The notes under the pieces: model-generated
Databases searched by the model: none
Told to the model about the DNA's origin: nothing
Seen by the model: the letters and a program-made list of their open reading frames with translations, nothing else
In this document: positions 51,932-62,737 of the stretch, piece by piece
Numbering within the stretch: the first letter of the stretch is position 1
Layout: the number at the start of each line of letters is the position of its first letter
NCBI GenBank assembly: GCA_944320845.1
Contig: CALUJA010000003.1
Span: 1-64,000 of the forward strand
Source of the DNA: an uncultured Phocaeicola sp.
GTDB taxonomy: Bacteria > Bacteroidota > Bacteroidia > Bacteroidales > Bacteroidaceae
Reading direction: 5' to 3'
Length of the DNA: 64,000 nucleotides
Position numbers and translations under genes: made by a program

Positions 51932-53245
51932 ATGAAAAACAGCGATATGTATTTACATCCGGAGATGGAAACGCTTTCCCGTCCGGAAATAGAGAAACTG
52001 CAGCTGGAGAGACTGCAAAAGACAATCCGGCAATGTATGCGCTCTCCCTTCTACAAGCGGAGATTCAAAGAAGCCGGACTGCGGCCCGAAGACATCCGTT
52101 CGCTCGGCGACCTGCAGAAAATCCCCTTCACCACCAAACAAGACCTGCGCGACAACTATCCATTCGGACTGTCGGCCGTGCCTCTGGAGCAGGTAGTGCG
52201 CCTGCACTCCTCGAGCGGCACGACAGGAACGCCCACCGTCATACTCCACACGCAGCGCGACCTGGACGAATGGGCGAACGCCGTAGCCCGCTGCCTGTAT
52301 ATGGTGGGGCTGCGCAAGGGAGACATCTTCCAGAACTCGTCGGGATACGGCATGTTTACCGGCGGACTGGGATTCCAGTACGGGGCCGAGCGGCTGGGAA
52401 TGCTTACCGTGCCGGCCGCCGCAGGAAACACCAAACGGCAAATCAAGTTCATCAAAGACTTCGGCACCACCGCCCTTCATGCCATCCCCAGCTATGCAGG
52501 GCGTCTGTATGAGGTGATGGAGGAAATGGGTATCGACCCGCGCCGTGACACGCATCTGCGGACACTGATTATCGGCGCAGAGCCACACTCTGACGAGCAG
52601 CGCCGGCGCATCGAGAACATGCTGGGCGTAAAGGCGTACAACTCGTTCGGCATGTCGGAAATGTGCGGGCCGGGGGTAGCGTTCGAATGCCCCGAGCAGA
52701 ACGGACTCCACATCTGGGAAGACTACTACATCGTGGAAATCGTCGACCCGCAGACCCTTGAGCCCGTTCCGGAGGGAGAAGTGGGCGAACTGGTGCTGAC
52801 CACCATCAACCGCGAAGCCATGCCGCTGCTGCGCTACCGCACACGCGACCTGACCCGCATCCTGCCCGGCGAATGTGCCTGCGGCCGCCACCACAGGAGG
52901 CTTGACCGCATGAAGGGCCGGAGCGACGACATGATGATTCTGAAGGGAGTGAACATCTTCCCCATCCAGATAGAAAACATCCTGATGCAGTTCAAGGAGC
53001 TGGGCAACGACTATCTCATCACCCTGACCAACCTGGAGGCCAACGACGAGATGACCGTAGAGGTGGAACTGAACGACTTTACAGACGACTACGGATTCCT
53101 GCAAAAGCTGACCAAGGAAATCACACGCCAGCTGAAGGACGAAATCCTGATTACCCCCCGCGTCAAGCTGCTCCCGAAGGGAAGCCTGCCCAAGCAGGAG
53201 GGCAAGGCCGTGCGCGTGAAAGACTTAAGAAAGACATTAATCTGA
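51932..53245 (+). CDS. paaK: Phenylacetate-CoA ligase family protein
   Basis: Adenylate-forming ligase of 437 residues that activates an aryl acid as a CoA thioester. Motifs: LHSSSGTTGTPTVI (residues ~90-103), AYNSFGMSEMCGPGVAFEC, LRYRTRDLTRIL, and the C-terminal hinge region KGRSDDMMILKGVNIFP with the terminal catalytic lysine in KQEGKAVRV. Activity on phenylacetate or indoleacetate is a family assignment. The ACT-domain gene downstream is its usual partner in gut anaerobes. No other phenylacetate genes are in the window. Confidence 0.9.
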   Translation: MKNSDMYLHPEMETLSRPEIEKLQLERLQKTIRQCMRSPFYKRRFKEAGLRPEDIRSLGDLQKIPFTTKQDLRDNYPFGLSAVPLEQVVRLHSSSGTTGTPTVILHTQRDLDEWANAVARCLYMVGLRKGDIFQNSSGYGMFTGGLGFQYGAERLGMLTVPAAAGNTKRQIKFIKDFGTTALHAIPSYAGRLYEVMEEMGIDPRRDTHLRTLIIGAEPHSDEQRRRIENMLGVKAYNSFGMSEMCGPGVAFECPEQNGLHIWEDYYIVEIVDPQTLEPVPEGEVGELVLTTINREAMPLLRYRTRDLTRILPGECACGRHHRRLDRMKGRSDDMMILKGVNIFPIQIENILMQFKELGNDYLITLTNLEANDEMTVEVELNDFTDDYGFLQKLTKEITRQLKDEILITPRVKLLPKGSLPKQEGKAVRVKDLRKTLI

Positions 53246-53260
53246 AAAAACAAGACCGAT

Positions 53261-53689
53261 ATGACGATTCACCAACTATCTGTATTCATAGAAAACAAGT
53301 CGGGCACACTTCTCCAGGTGCTCGAGCTGCTGAAAGAAGCCAATATCCAGCTCATAGCCTCCACCATCTCCGACACGGTGGAATACGGCATCTACCGCAT
53401 CATCTGCTCGGAGCCGCTGCGCGCCTATGAGACCCTGAAGCAGGCAGGCATATCCGCCAGCCTGTCGGACGTGTTCGCCATTACGCTCGACAACCAGCCC
53501 GGACGGGCCGCCGACGCCATACGCAGCTTCACACGGGCCGGCATCGGCATCTCCTACCTTTATTCCTTCCTGCTGGCAGGAAAAGGCATACTCGTGTTCC
53601 GCACCGACGATACGGGCAAGACACGCGAGGTGATACTCAGAGACAGGTTGAGCTATGTGGAAGAAAAAGACCTGATAAGGATGGTCTAA
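53261..53689 (+). CDS. Tandem ACT-domain amino-acid-binding protein
   Basis: A 142-residue protein built of two ACT modules: the first IHQLSVFIENKSGTLLQVLELLKEANI, the second VFAITLDNQPGRAADAIRSFTRAGIGISYLYSF. ACT pairs bind amino acids and regulate partner enzymes. Its place 15 bases after paaK suggests allosteric control of, or association with, the ligase by an aromatic amino acid. It has no enzymatic domain of its own. The 3' end overlaps the converging gtrA gene by 4 bases. Confidence 0.82.
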   Translation: MTIHQLSVFIENKSGTLLQVLELLKEANIQLIASTISDTVEYGIYRIICSEPLRAYETLKQAGISASLSDVFAITLDNQPGRAADAIRSFTRAGIGISYLYSFLLAGKGILVFRTDDTGKTREVILRDRLSYVEEKDLIRMV

Positions 53690-54075
53690 CGGAAAGTGAT
53701 GTGCTTGTTGGCCATGAAGTTTACCGCCCCGTAGACAAACAGTCCGAGAAACTGGGCCAGATATTCGTTGCAGTGAAGCAGCTCCACCAGCATGAGAAGA
53801 AACAGGAACTGCGCGCTGTAGGCCACGGCAAAAGCACAAGTGAAGAACAGCATCTGATGCCAGATGCTGTTCTTTTTCGTATCCTTTTCAATGGGGAATA
53901 TCCAATATTTGCACCACACGAAGTTATGAACCTGCGCCACGATATACGCCACAATGTTCGCCGTAATATAATCCTCCCCCTCTATATGCATCATCAGCCA
54001 TACCACAATGGCGGTAATGAGGGCATTGAGCGTGCCTACTGTGGCAAAGCGGAATATGCGTACCGGTTCTTTCAT
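53686..54075 (-). CDS. GtrA-family membrane protein
   Basis: A 129-residue inner-membrane protein with four hydrophobic helices, starting MKEPVRIFRFATVGTLNALITAIVVW and ending GAVNFMANKHITF, as in GtrA-like flippase/anchor proteins involved in moving lipid-linked sugars. It is 26 bases downstream of aspS on the same strand and may ride on that transcript. Confidence 0.85.
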   Translation of the reverse strand: MKEPVRIFRFATVGTLNALITAIVVWLMMHIEGEDYITANIVAYIVAQVHNFVWCKYWIFPIEKDTKKNSIWHQMLFFTCAFAVAYSAQFLFLLMLVELLHCNEYLAQFLGLFVYGAVNFMANKHITFR

Positions 54076-54101
54076 TCGTCTGAAAAATATTGGGAATCAG
54101 T

Positions 54102-55859
54102 TCATTCTTTGATGTCTATCTTCAGGTTCAGCTCGTCAAGCTGCTTCTGGTCGAGACAGCCCGGAGCGTCGAGCATCACATCGCGCCCTGAGTTGTTTTT
54201 CGGGAAAGCGATGCAGTCGCGGATGGAGTCAAGGCCGGCAAACAGCGATACCCAGCGGTCGAGACCGTAAGCCAGTCCGCCGTGAGGAGGCGCGCCAAAC
54301 TTGAAGGCGTTCATCAGGAATCCGAACTGCTCCTGCGCCTTCTCGGGCGTAAAGCCGAGAATCTCGAACATCTTGGCCTGCAGGGCCGAGTCGTGGATAC
54401 GGATGGAGCCGCCTCCTACCTCCACGCCATTCACCACCATGTCGTATGCGTCGGCACGCACCGCGGCCGGATTAGTGTCGAGCAGCGGGATGTCTTCGTC
54501 TTTCGGATGCGTGAACGGATGGTGCATGGCCATCAGACGGCCTTCCTCCTCGCTCCACTCAAACATGGGGAAGTCTACCACCCACAGGCAGGCAAACTTG
54601 TTCTTGTCGCGCAGGCCGAGCTGGCTGCCCATCTCCAGACGCAGTTCGCAAAGCTGCTTGCGCGTCTTCATGGCGTCGTCGCCGCTCAATATCAGAATCA
54701 GGTCGCCCGGCTTGGCCCCGAAGGCTTCCTTCATCTGCTGCAGCACCTCTTGGGTATAGAATTTGTCAACGCTCGACTTCACGTTTCCGTCGGCTTCGAT
54801 GCGTGCATACACCATGCCCTTCGCCCCAATCTGCGGACGCTTCACAAAGTCGGTCAGCTGGTCGAGCTGCTTGCGGGTGTAGTGTGCCGCCCCCTCGGCA
54901 CAGATTCCGCCGATGTAGGCCGCATTGTCGAACACCGAGAAGCCGTGTCCCTTGAGGATGTCCATCAGCTCGACAAACTTCATGCCGAAGCGCAGGTCAG
55001 GCTTGTCGCTTCCGTAATACTTCATGGCGTCCGCCCAGGGCATCCGCAAGAAAGGTTCGGCAAGCTCCACTCCGCGCAGTTCCCTGAACAGGTGCTTGGC
55101 CATGCCCTCAAACATCCGGATGATGTCTTCTTGCTCCACAAAGCTCATCTCGCAGTCAATCTGCGTAAATTCCGGCTGGCGGTCGGCGCGGAGGTCTTCG
55201 TCGCGGAAGCACTTCACAATCTGGAAGTAGCGGTCGAATCCCGAAACCATCAGCAGCTGCTTCAGTGTCTGCGGCGACTGCGGAAGGGCGTAAAACTGCC
55301 CCGGATTCATGCGCGAGGGCACCACGAAGTCGCGTGCGCCTTCAGGGGTGGAGCCGATAAGCATCGGCGTCTCCACCTCAAGGAATCCCTTACTGTCGAG
55401 ATAGCGGCGCACCTCCATCGTCATGCGGTGGCGCAGCTCCAGATTCTTGCGCACGGCGTTGCGGCGCAAGTCCAGGTAACGGTACTTCATGCGCAGGTCA
55501 TCCCCCCCGTCGGTATTGTCCTCGATGGTGAAGGGAGGGGTCTGTGCCGTGTTCAGGACATTCAGTTCCGACACGATGATTTCTATCTCGCCGGTAGGCA
55601 GATTCGGATTCTTGCTGGAACGCTCGCTTACGGTTCCCTTGGCCTGAATCACGTATTCGCGTCCCAGGTGGTTGGCACGTTCGCAAAGGTCGGCATTCAC
55701 TTCCGTGTTGAACACCAGCTGGGTAATGCCGTAACGGTCGCGGAGGTCGACGAAGGTCATCCCTCCCATCTTGCGCGTACGCTGCACCCATCCGGCAAGC
55801 GTCACGCTCTTTCCTGCATCGGCAAGCCGCAGCTCACCGCATGTATGACTTCTGAACAT
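54102..55859 (-). CDS. aspS: Aspartyl-tRNA synthetase
   Basis: Class II tRNA synthetase, 585 residues, the bacterial type with a GAD insertion. The N-terminal anticodon-binding OB fold has [24 protein letters not shown]; motif 2 is [24 protein letters not shown]; motif 3 is [16 protein letters not shown] near the C terminus. It is preceded by its own promoter and followed by gtrA. Confidence 0.97.
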   Translation of the reverse strand: MFRSHTCGELRLADAGKSVTLAGWVQRTRKMGGMTFVDLRDRYGITQLVFNTEVNADLCERANHLGREYVIQAKGTVSERSSKNPNLPTGEIEIIVSELNVLNTAQTPPFTIEDNTDGGDDLRMKYRYLDLRRNAVRKNLELRHRMTMEVRRYLDSKGFLEVETPMLIGSTPEGARDFVVPSRMNPGQFYALPQSPQTLKQLLMVSGFDRYFQIVKCFRDEDLRADRQPEFTQIDCEMSFVEQEDIIRMFEGMAKHLFRELRGVELAEPFLRMPWADAMKYYGSDKPDLRFGMKFVELMDILKGHGFSVFDNAAYIGGICAEGAAHYTRKQLDQLTDFVKRPQIGAKGMVYARIEADGNVKSSVDKFYTQEVLQQMKEAFGAKPGDLILILSGDDAMKTRKQLCELRLEMGSQLGLRDKNKFACLWVVDFPMFEWSEEEGRLMAMHHPFTHPKDEDIPLLDTNPAAVRADAYDMVVNGVEVGGGSIRIHDSALQAKMFEILGFTPEKAQEQFGFLMNAFKFGAPPHGGLAYGLDRWVSLFAGLDSIRDCIAFPKNNSGRDVMLDAPGCLDQKQLDELNLKIDIKE

Positions 55860-55902
55860 ATTCTATCACAATATTTTTATATGTATATTTCCAATCGAAT
55901 GG

Positions 55903-55910
55903 CAAAGGTA
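55903..55910 (-). promoter_or_regulatory. -7 box of aspS
   Basis: On the minus strand TACCTTTG, 44 bases before the start; a TTG (minus strand of 55931-55933) sits 20 bases upstream. Confidence 0.65.
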
Positions 55911-55945
55911 GCACTTGTTTTTGACTTATGCAACAACCCCCTGCC

Positions 55946-56434
55946 TCAGTCGCCGAATAAAGTGCACACTTCCGCACGGCTTGCCCTTATCAGGTCGGCA
56001 GGCGCTATCTTGAGCTGGAGCCCTCTCACGCCGGCACTCACATAGATGAACGGGTATCCGGTGCACGTGTGGTGGATGTAGGTGGGGAAATGCTTCTTCA
56101 TGCCGATGGGCGAGCAGCCGCCGCGGATGTAGCCGGTAAGGGGGAGCAGCTCCTTCATCGGTATGAGGTCGCACTTCTTGTTGCCCGACACCTTTGCCGC
56201 CATCTTCAGGTCTATTTCATGCTCGCCCGGCACCACACACACGAAATATCCCGACCTGTCGCCGTGAAGCACGAGCGTCTTGAACACCTGCTCGATGTTC
56301 TCGTTCAGGCTTGCCGCCACATGCACGCAGCTCAAGTCGTTTTCATCCACCTCGTAAGGCACCAGTTCGTAGCCTATCTTGTCTTTGTCAAGCAAGCGCG
56401 CCGCGTTTGTCTTGGCAATCTTTTCTTTCGCCAT
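55946..56434 (-). CDS. ybaK: Cys-tRNA(Pro)/Cys-tRNA deacylase YbaK
   Basis: A 162-residue trans-editing enzyme that hydrolyses Cys-tRNA(Pro). The YbaK/EbsC fold is recognised by KTNAARLLDKDKIGYELVPYEVDE, VFKTLVLHGDRSGYFVCVVPGEHEIDLKMAAK, and LTGYIRGGCSPIGMKK. It follows uvrA by 9 bases on the same strand and precedes aspS, so uvrA-ybaK may be one operon. Confidence 0.92.
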   Translation of the reverse strand: MAKEKIAKTNAARLLDKDKIGYELVPYEVDENDLSCVHVAASLNENIEQVFKTLVLHGDRSGYFVCVVPGEHEIDLKMAAKVSGNKKCDLIPMKELLPLTGYIRGGCSPIGMKKHFPTYIHHTCTGYPFIYVSAGVRGLQLKIAPADLIRASRAEVCTLFGD

Positions 56435-56443
56435 ATTCCTTTC

Positions 56444-59281
<2,838 letters not shown>

Positions 59282-59314
59282 GCTTCCTCTTAAAAACATT
59301 TTGTTACATCTTTG

Positions 59315-59322
59315 CAAAGATA
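59315..59322 (-). promoter_or_regulatory. -7 box of uvrA
   Basis: On the minus strand TATCTTTG, 34 bases before the uvrA start. No LexA-type box was recognised. Confidence 0.55.
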
Positions 59323-59437
59323 CGAAAAATCTCCGTACCTTTATATGTCATAATTCAAAAAGAACAGATTTCATGAAGCCAGACTTTCCAACGAAACGAA
59401 TGAAAGAAAAAAGTCACAGCCCGGCGCAGAGACTATA

Positions 59438-60616
59438 CTACCGAGGTCTCATCCAGTTATGAAAAGTGGAACTCCAATCGTCCCAAGCCCTTTCGTTGTA
59501 TCCTTCCAACCAAGTATCGAAATCGCAGTAATACCATATACCGTCCTTCTTGACAAACATGGTGTCTTTTCCTCCAAACAGACTGATGACAAACCAGACA
59601 AACAGAATAACTGCCATTGCCACTCCTATGACACAATAAACAGCAAGTGTGGCCGTTCCTGCAATACAATAAAAAGGAAGCAACACGAGCAACGGAACAA
59701 AATCTTTTTCCGCGACAGCCCGGTAAAGCATCAGCAAGACCGGCAGCAAAAGAATACCCAACACACAACAATCTACCTTCTCGGGAAAATGCCCGCCGAA
59801 ATGATAGACAACGACCGAAGCAATGAAGTAAACCACAGTCAGCAGCATCACCTTGACAGCCATACCGGCCTTGAAATCGAAGTCTGCATCGTTTTGTGTG
59901 ACAAACAAAATGGTTGAAAACAGCCTGAGTTGCTGATACAGCGCAAGTCCACACAACAAAAGATAAAATAAAGCTGTAACAAACCACACATTATTGATGT
60001 CACAGAATCCAAGCGGGTCGGGCGAAGCAAGAAGGTAAAGCAATTCACAGACCGATACAGTCAAAGTAACAGCATAACACCCCCAATACCATACGTTGCC
60101 GAATTCAATCCGGTTCTCCAATAAGGGAAATGCAATTCCCGACAACAGCAGGAGCCAGAAAGCAATATAAAAACAGACATCCGGATTAAACGGCAGTCTT
60201 CCTTTCAAAAACCCAAAATCAGGCAAAGCTTCCATTATCCGGTCAGTAGAAAACCAGTGTCCCATCGACCCCCACCGTCCTTTGCCTTCATCTATATTAA
60301 CCCACGCTGGCAATCCGAAGCCTTCAGATTCTTTGCCGAAAGTGATGTATTGCGCGGAAGCATAACATGTATCCCCCCGCCACACAACTTCCGCCCAACC
60401 TTTATCAACGGCAGTGCACTCCACTGTATCACCTCTCATCAGCTTTCCCACTATCTCTGAATTGCCTGAGGGATATTTCCGCAAATTCAAAGCCGAAGCC
60501 TTTACCATACCAATATTATCTTTCGCAACACTTATCGATGAAAAAAGGAACAACATTCCTATCAGAACAAGATAACGTACCCCAAACAATGCCTTAATTA
60601 TACCCAACAGTTTCAT
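59438..60616 (-). CDS. SH3-domain multi-pass membrane protein
   Basis: A 392-residue membrane protein of unknown function. A signal or first membrane helix (about 5-32) is followed by a bacterial SH3 domain (about 35-92; [20 protein letters not shown]...GWAEVVW), which in other proteins binds cell wall or peptides, then about seven further hydrophobic segments (150-370). It is 25 bases downstream of the Sel1-like gene on the same strand, and this two-gene unit is visibly AT-richer than uvrA and the exonuclease gene around it. Transfer from elsewhere is possible but unproven. Confidence 0.7.
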   Translation of the reverse strand: MKLLGIIKALFGVRYLVLIGMLFLFSSISVAKDNIGMVKASALNLRKYPSGNSEIVGKLMRGDTVECTAVDKGWAEVVWRGDTCYASAQYITFGKESEGFGLPAWVNIDEGKGRWGSMGHWFSTDRIMEALPDFGFLKGRLPFNPDVCFYIAFWLLLLSGIAFPLLENRIEFGNVWYWGCYAVTLTVSVCELLYLLASPDPLGFCDINNVWFVTALFYLLLCGLALYQQLRLFSTILFVTQNDADFDFKAGMAVKVMLLTVVYFIASVVVYHFGGHFPEKVDCCVLGILLLPVLLMLYRAVAEKDFVPLLVLLPFYCIAGTATLAVYCVIGVAMAVILFVWFVISLFGGKDTMFVKKDGIWYYCDFDTWLEGYNERAWDDWSSTFHNWMRPR

Positions 60617-60641
60617 GTATCAGAATAAAAGGATTTAGATT

Positions 60642-61241
60642 CTAAATTTTATCTCTTCGAGCTTCATCATTAAAATCAGCCCCATTTGCAAGGTTCCGGT
60701 AAAAAGACCATTCATGGTTCAATAATTCGTTCTCGAAATTTTCATTCTCTGCAAGTCGACGATAGTAATCAGAAAGAAATTCCGCTGCCTCGCTGCTTTG
60801 ACAGCTTGCCGCTGCCTTGTAATGCTCGATTCCCTCTTCCGGATCTTCCCCCCGACAAGAATCCATAAAATATGCCCCCAGCCAAAGATGGGCTTTGACA
60901 GCCCACGGACTGTCCGTTTCAGCGGCCATTTCCATAAAGCGTTCGGCATCATAATGGTCATACACTTGCCGCCTGCCGCCTTCACGTTGGTCAGGTGTGT
61001 CGCCATTGGCACACATCAGCCCAAGCACGTAGCAAGAGGCTCCGTCATTCATTCTCATACCGCGTTCAGCATGAAAAAATGCCTTTTCATTATCAACCGC
61101 CACACCCCATCCGCCATAATAAATCAAAGCCATCAAGCCATCTCGCTCAGGAGAGTCTGAAGCATTCTCGACCATCCTTACCGCCTTTTCCATGGATTCC
61201 GAAGTATCACCTGCCATTGACCAATAAAGCACCGACAACAT
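60642..61241 (-). CDS. Sel1-like repeat protein
   Basis: A 199-residue soluble protein composed of helical Sel1/TPR-like repeats: GLMALIYYGGWGVAVDNEKAFFHAERG, CYVLGLMCANG, AHLWLGAYFMDSCRG and EGIEHYKAAASCQSSEAAEFLSDYY. No signal peptide or enzyme motif. Sel1 proteins serve as scaffolds and in some cases as immunity or regulatory partners; the role here is unknown. Upstream on the minus strand is TATATTTG (61285-61292), a -7 box. Confidence 0.75.
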   Translation of the reverse strand: MLSVLYWSMAGDTSESMEKAVRMVENASDSPERDGLMALIYYGGWGVAVDNEKAFFHAERGMRMNDGASCYVLGLMCANGDTPDQREGGRRQVYDHYDAERFMEMAAETDSPWAVKAHLWLGAYFMDSCRGEDPEEGIEHYKAAASCQSSEAAEFLSDYYRRLAENENFENELLNHEWSFYRNLANGADFNDEARRDKI

Positions 61242-61284
61242 AGTCTTACACTCTTAATTACTCAAACCTGCTTTTCACAGAATA

Positions 61285-61292
61285 CAAATATA
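61285..61292 (-). promoter_or_regulatory. -7 box of the Sel1/SH3 operon
   Basis: On the minus strand TATATTTG, 43 bases before the Sel1-like gene. A weaker plus-strand box TACCTTCG near 61358 may serve the exonuclease gene. Confidence 0.5.
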
Positions 61293-61388
61293 GCGAAAAT
61301 TACGAAATATAAACCATTTACAAGCAAAAATCTTACTTCCATCACCTTTTAATTCATACCTTCGCAGCACAAACAAAAAACAACAATA

Positions 61389-61883
61389 ATGAAAGATTTT
61401 GCCGCCATCGACTTTGAGACCGCCAACGGCGAGCGCACGAGCGTATGCAGCGTGGGGGTGGTCGTGGTGCGGGGCGGAACCGTGACCCACCGCATCTACC
61501 GGCTCATCCATCCCTGCCCCGACTATTACAGCTACTGGAACACCCGCATACACGGGCTGACGCAGCAGGACACGGCAGCGGCCCCCGACTTCCCCGCCGT
61601 GTGGGCGGACATCGCCCCGCTGATAGAGGGGCTGCCGCTGGTGGCCCACAACAGTCCCTTCGACGAGGGCTGCCTGAAGGCCGTGTTCGCCTGCTACCGC
61701 ATGGCGTATCCCGGATACACGTTCCACTGCACCTGCCGAGCCTCGCGACGCACCTTCGGCAAGTCGCTGCCCGACCACCGGCTGCCGACCGTGGCCCTGC
61801 GCTGCGGATACGACCTGGGCCGCCACCACCATGCCCTGGCCGACGCCGAGGCCTGCGCGCAGATAGCCCTGGCCATCCTTTAG
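61389..61883 (+). CDS. DnaQ-like 3'-5' exonuclease
   Basis: A 164-residue stand-alone DEDDh nuclease. Exo I motif is AIDFETA with D8 and E10; Exo II is AHNSPFDEG with D92; Exo III is HHALADAEA with H148 and D152. The full set predicts an active exonuclease, like the proofreading epsilon subunit or ExoX. No polymerase or helicase domain is fused. The gene is notably GC-rich in comparison with the preceding Sel1/SH3 pair. Confidence 0.88.
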   Translation: MKDFAAIDFETANGERTSVCSVGVVVVRGGTVTHRIYRLIHPCPDYYSYWNTRIHGLTQQDTAAAPDFPAVWADIAPLIEGLPLVAHNSPFDEGCLKAVFACYRMAYPGYTFHCTCRASRRTFGKSLPDHRLPTVALRCGYDLGRHHHALADAEACAQIALAIL

Positions 61884-62176
61884 ACCGGAAAAGGACGGCC
61901 ACAACGCAGCCCCCACACGCCGGCAGTCTGTCTCCGCCCGGACACCATGCCGCAGCGCACTCCCCGACGGCATATCCCCCTGCATGAAACCGGGAAACCG
62001 CCCGTCTGGCGCAAAGATATTTCCCTTTGCTCCCTCCAAGCCGCAGCCCTGACCTCCGGCCCCTGCCCGAAGGCCTGAAGGGGCGCAGGGGTGGTCAAGG
62101 GGTATAAGGGAGATGGAAGGGTGAAAATCTTACAGACCGACCCGAAAACAAGAGGAATATACCAACAGATGCAGGC
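61884..62176. other. GC-rich non-coding spacer
   Basis: No credible gene, promoter or RNA was found in these 293 bases after the exonuclease. Open frames here are low-complexity products of high GC. It leads into the first of two structured repeats. Confidence 0.6.
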
Positions 62177-62341
62177 AAGGGGTGGAGATGATGGAGATAA
62201 TTTGCCGTTTTCTATAATTTTCGCAAGACATTAAAAAGGCCAGGGGTATACCTGGGGGTTTACATACATAAATAATATTTTAGAAAATCCCGAATTTATC
62301 TCCATCATCTCCACCCCTTTTTCCGTAACTTCCTCATCTTC
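62177..62341. repeat. Structured repeat element, copy 1
   Basis: A perfect 24-base inverted repeat, 62177-62200 with 62296-62319, encloses a 95-base core. Each arm holds a 9-base unit twice (TGGAGATGA, TGGAGATAA at 62183-62200). The core includes a small CCAGG/CCTGG hairpin (62240-62255) around GGTATA and is nearly the same as that of copy 2. A conserved tail (CTTTTTCCGTAACTTCCTCATCTTC-like, 62317-62341) follows. Not coding in any frame on both copies. Confidence 0.85.
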
Positions 62342-62435
62342 TGCCGCCTGGCACAGCCCATTAAAAAAACGGCATGGCCGCCCGGGGCCGGAAGGCAGGC
62401 AGGGGTCGGGGCCGAAAGGAGTGCACATGATGCCT
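62342..62435. other. GC-rich spacer between the repeats
   Basis: 94 bases with no gene or signal recognised; not conserved with the flanks of either copy. Confidence 0.5.
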
Positions 62436-62599
62436 GATGATGACAGATATGACAGATTTTCTCCCGTTTTCTATAACTTTCGCAAGACAGAAAAAAGGCC
62501 AGGGGTATACCTGAGGGCTTTATACATAGATAATATTTCAAGAAACCGCCGAAAAATCTGTCACATCTGTCATCGCTTTTCCGCAACTCCCTCATCTTC
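62436..62599. repeat. Structured repeat element, copy 2
   Basis: Terminal arms 62439-62460 and 62553-62574 pair over 21 of 22 positions (one A:C mismatch) around a 92-base core. The arms hold a different 9-base unit twice (TGACAGATA, TGACAGATT at 62441-62458). The core aligns with copy 1 over about 85 bases with roughly 85% identity by eye, offset 259 bases, including the run CGCAAGACA and the GGCCAGGGGTATACCTG block. The tail after the arm is also conserved (62576-62599). Confidence 0.85.
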
Positions 62600-62697
62600 C
62601 CCTCCGCACCGCCCGCATTCTGCCTTCCCTGCAACGGCCAAAGGGGATTTCAACAATTTTTAGGCAACGACTTGGAGGCCCGTAAGGAACTTTTTTG

Positions 62698-62705
62698 TAA
62701 CTTTG
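62698..62705 (+). promoter_or_regulatory. -7 box of the LysM gene
   Basis: TAACTTTG matches TAnnTTTG, 32 bases before the start. Confidence 0.6.
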
Positions 62706-62737
62706 CCTCTCAACAATATCCGAACTTGAAGAAAACA

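Noticed and set aside
54282-56045. A 587-codon open frame opposite aspS on the plus strand
   Set aside because: Reverse-frame shadow of aspS, with composition typical of antisense frames.
59372-59437. Possible short gene starting at ATG 59372 on the plus strand
   Set aside because: It runs into the opposing end of the SH3 gene and has no recognisable sequence features.
62177-62599. CRISPR array or retron at the repeat pair
   Set aside because: Only two units, large non-identical arms, no short spacers, no cas genes, and no reverse transcriptase nearby.
62231-62634. Two minus-strand open frames crossing the repeat elements (62231-62428, 62305-62634)
   Set aside because: They use different frames through the homologous cores, so the conserved sequence is not conserved as protein; they are by-products of the repeat.
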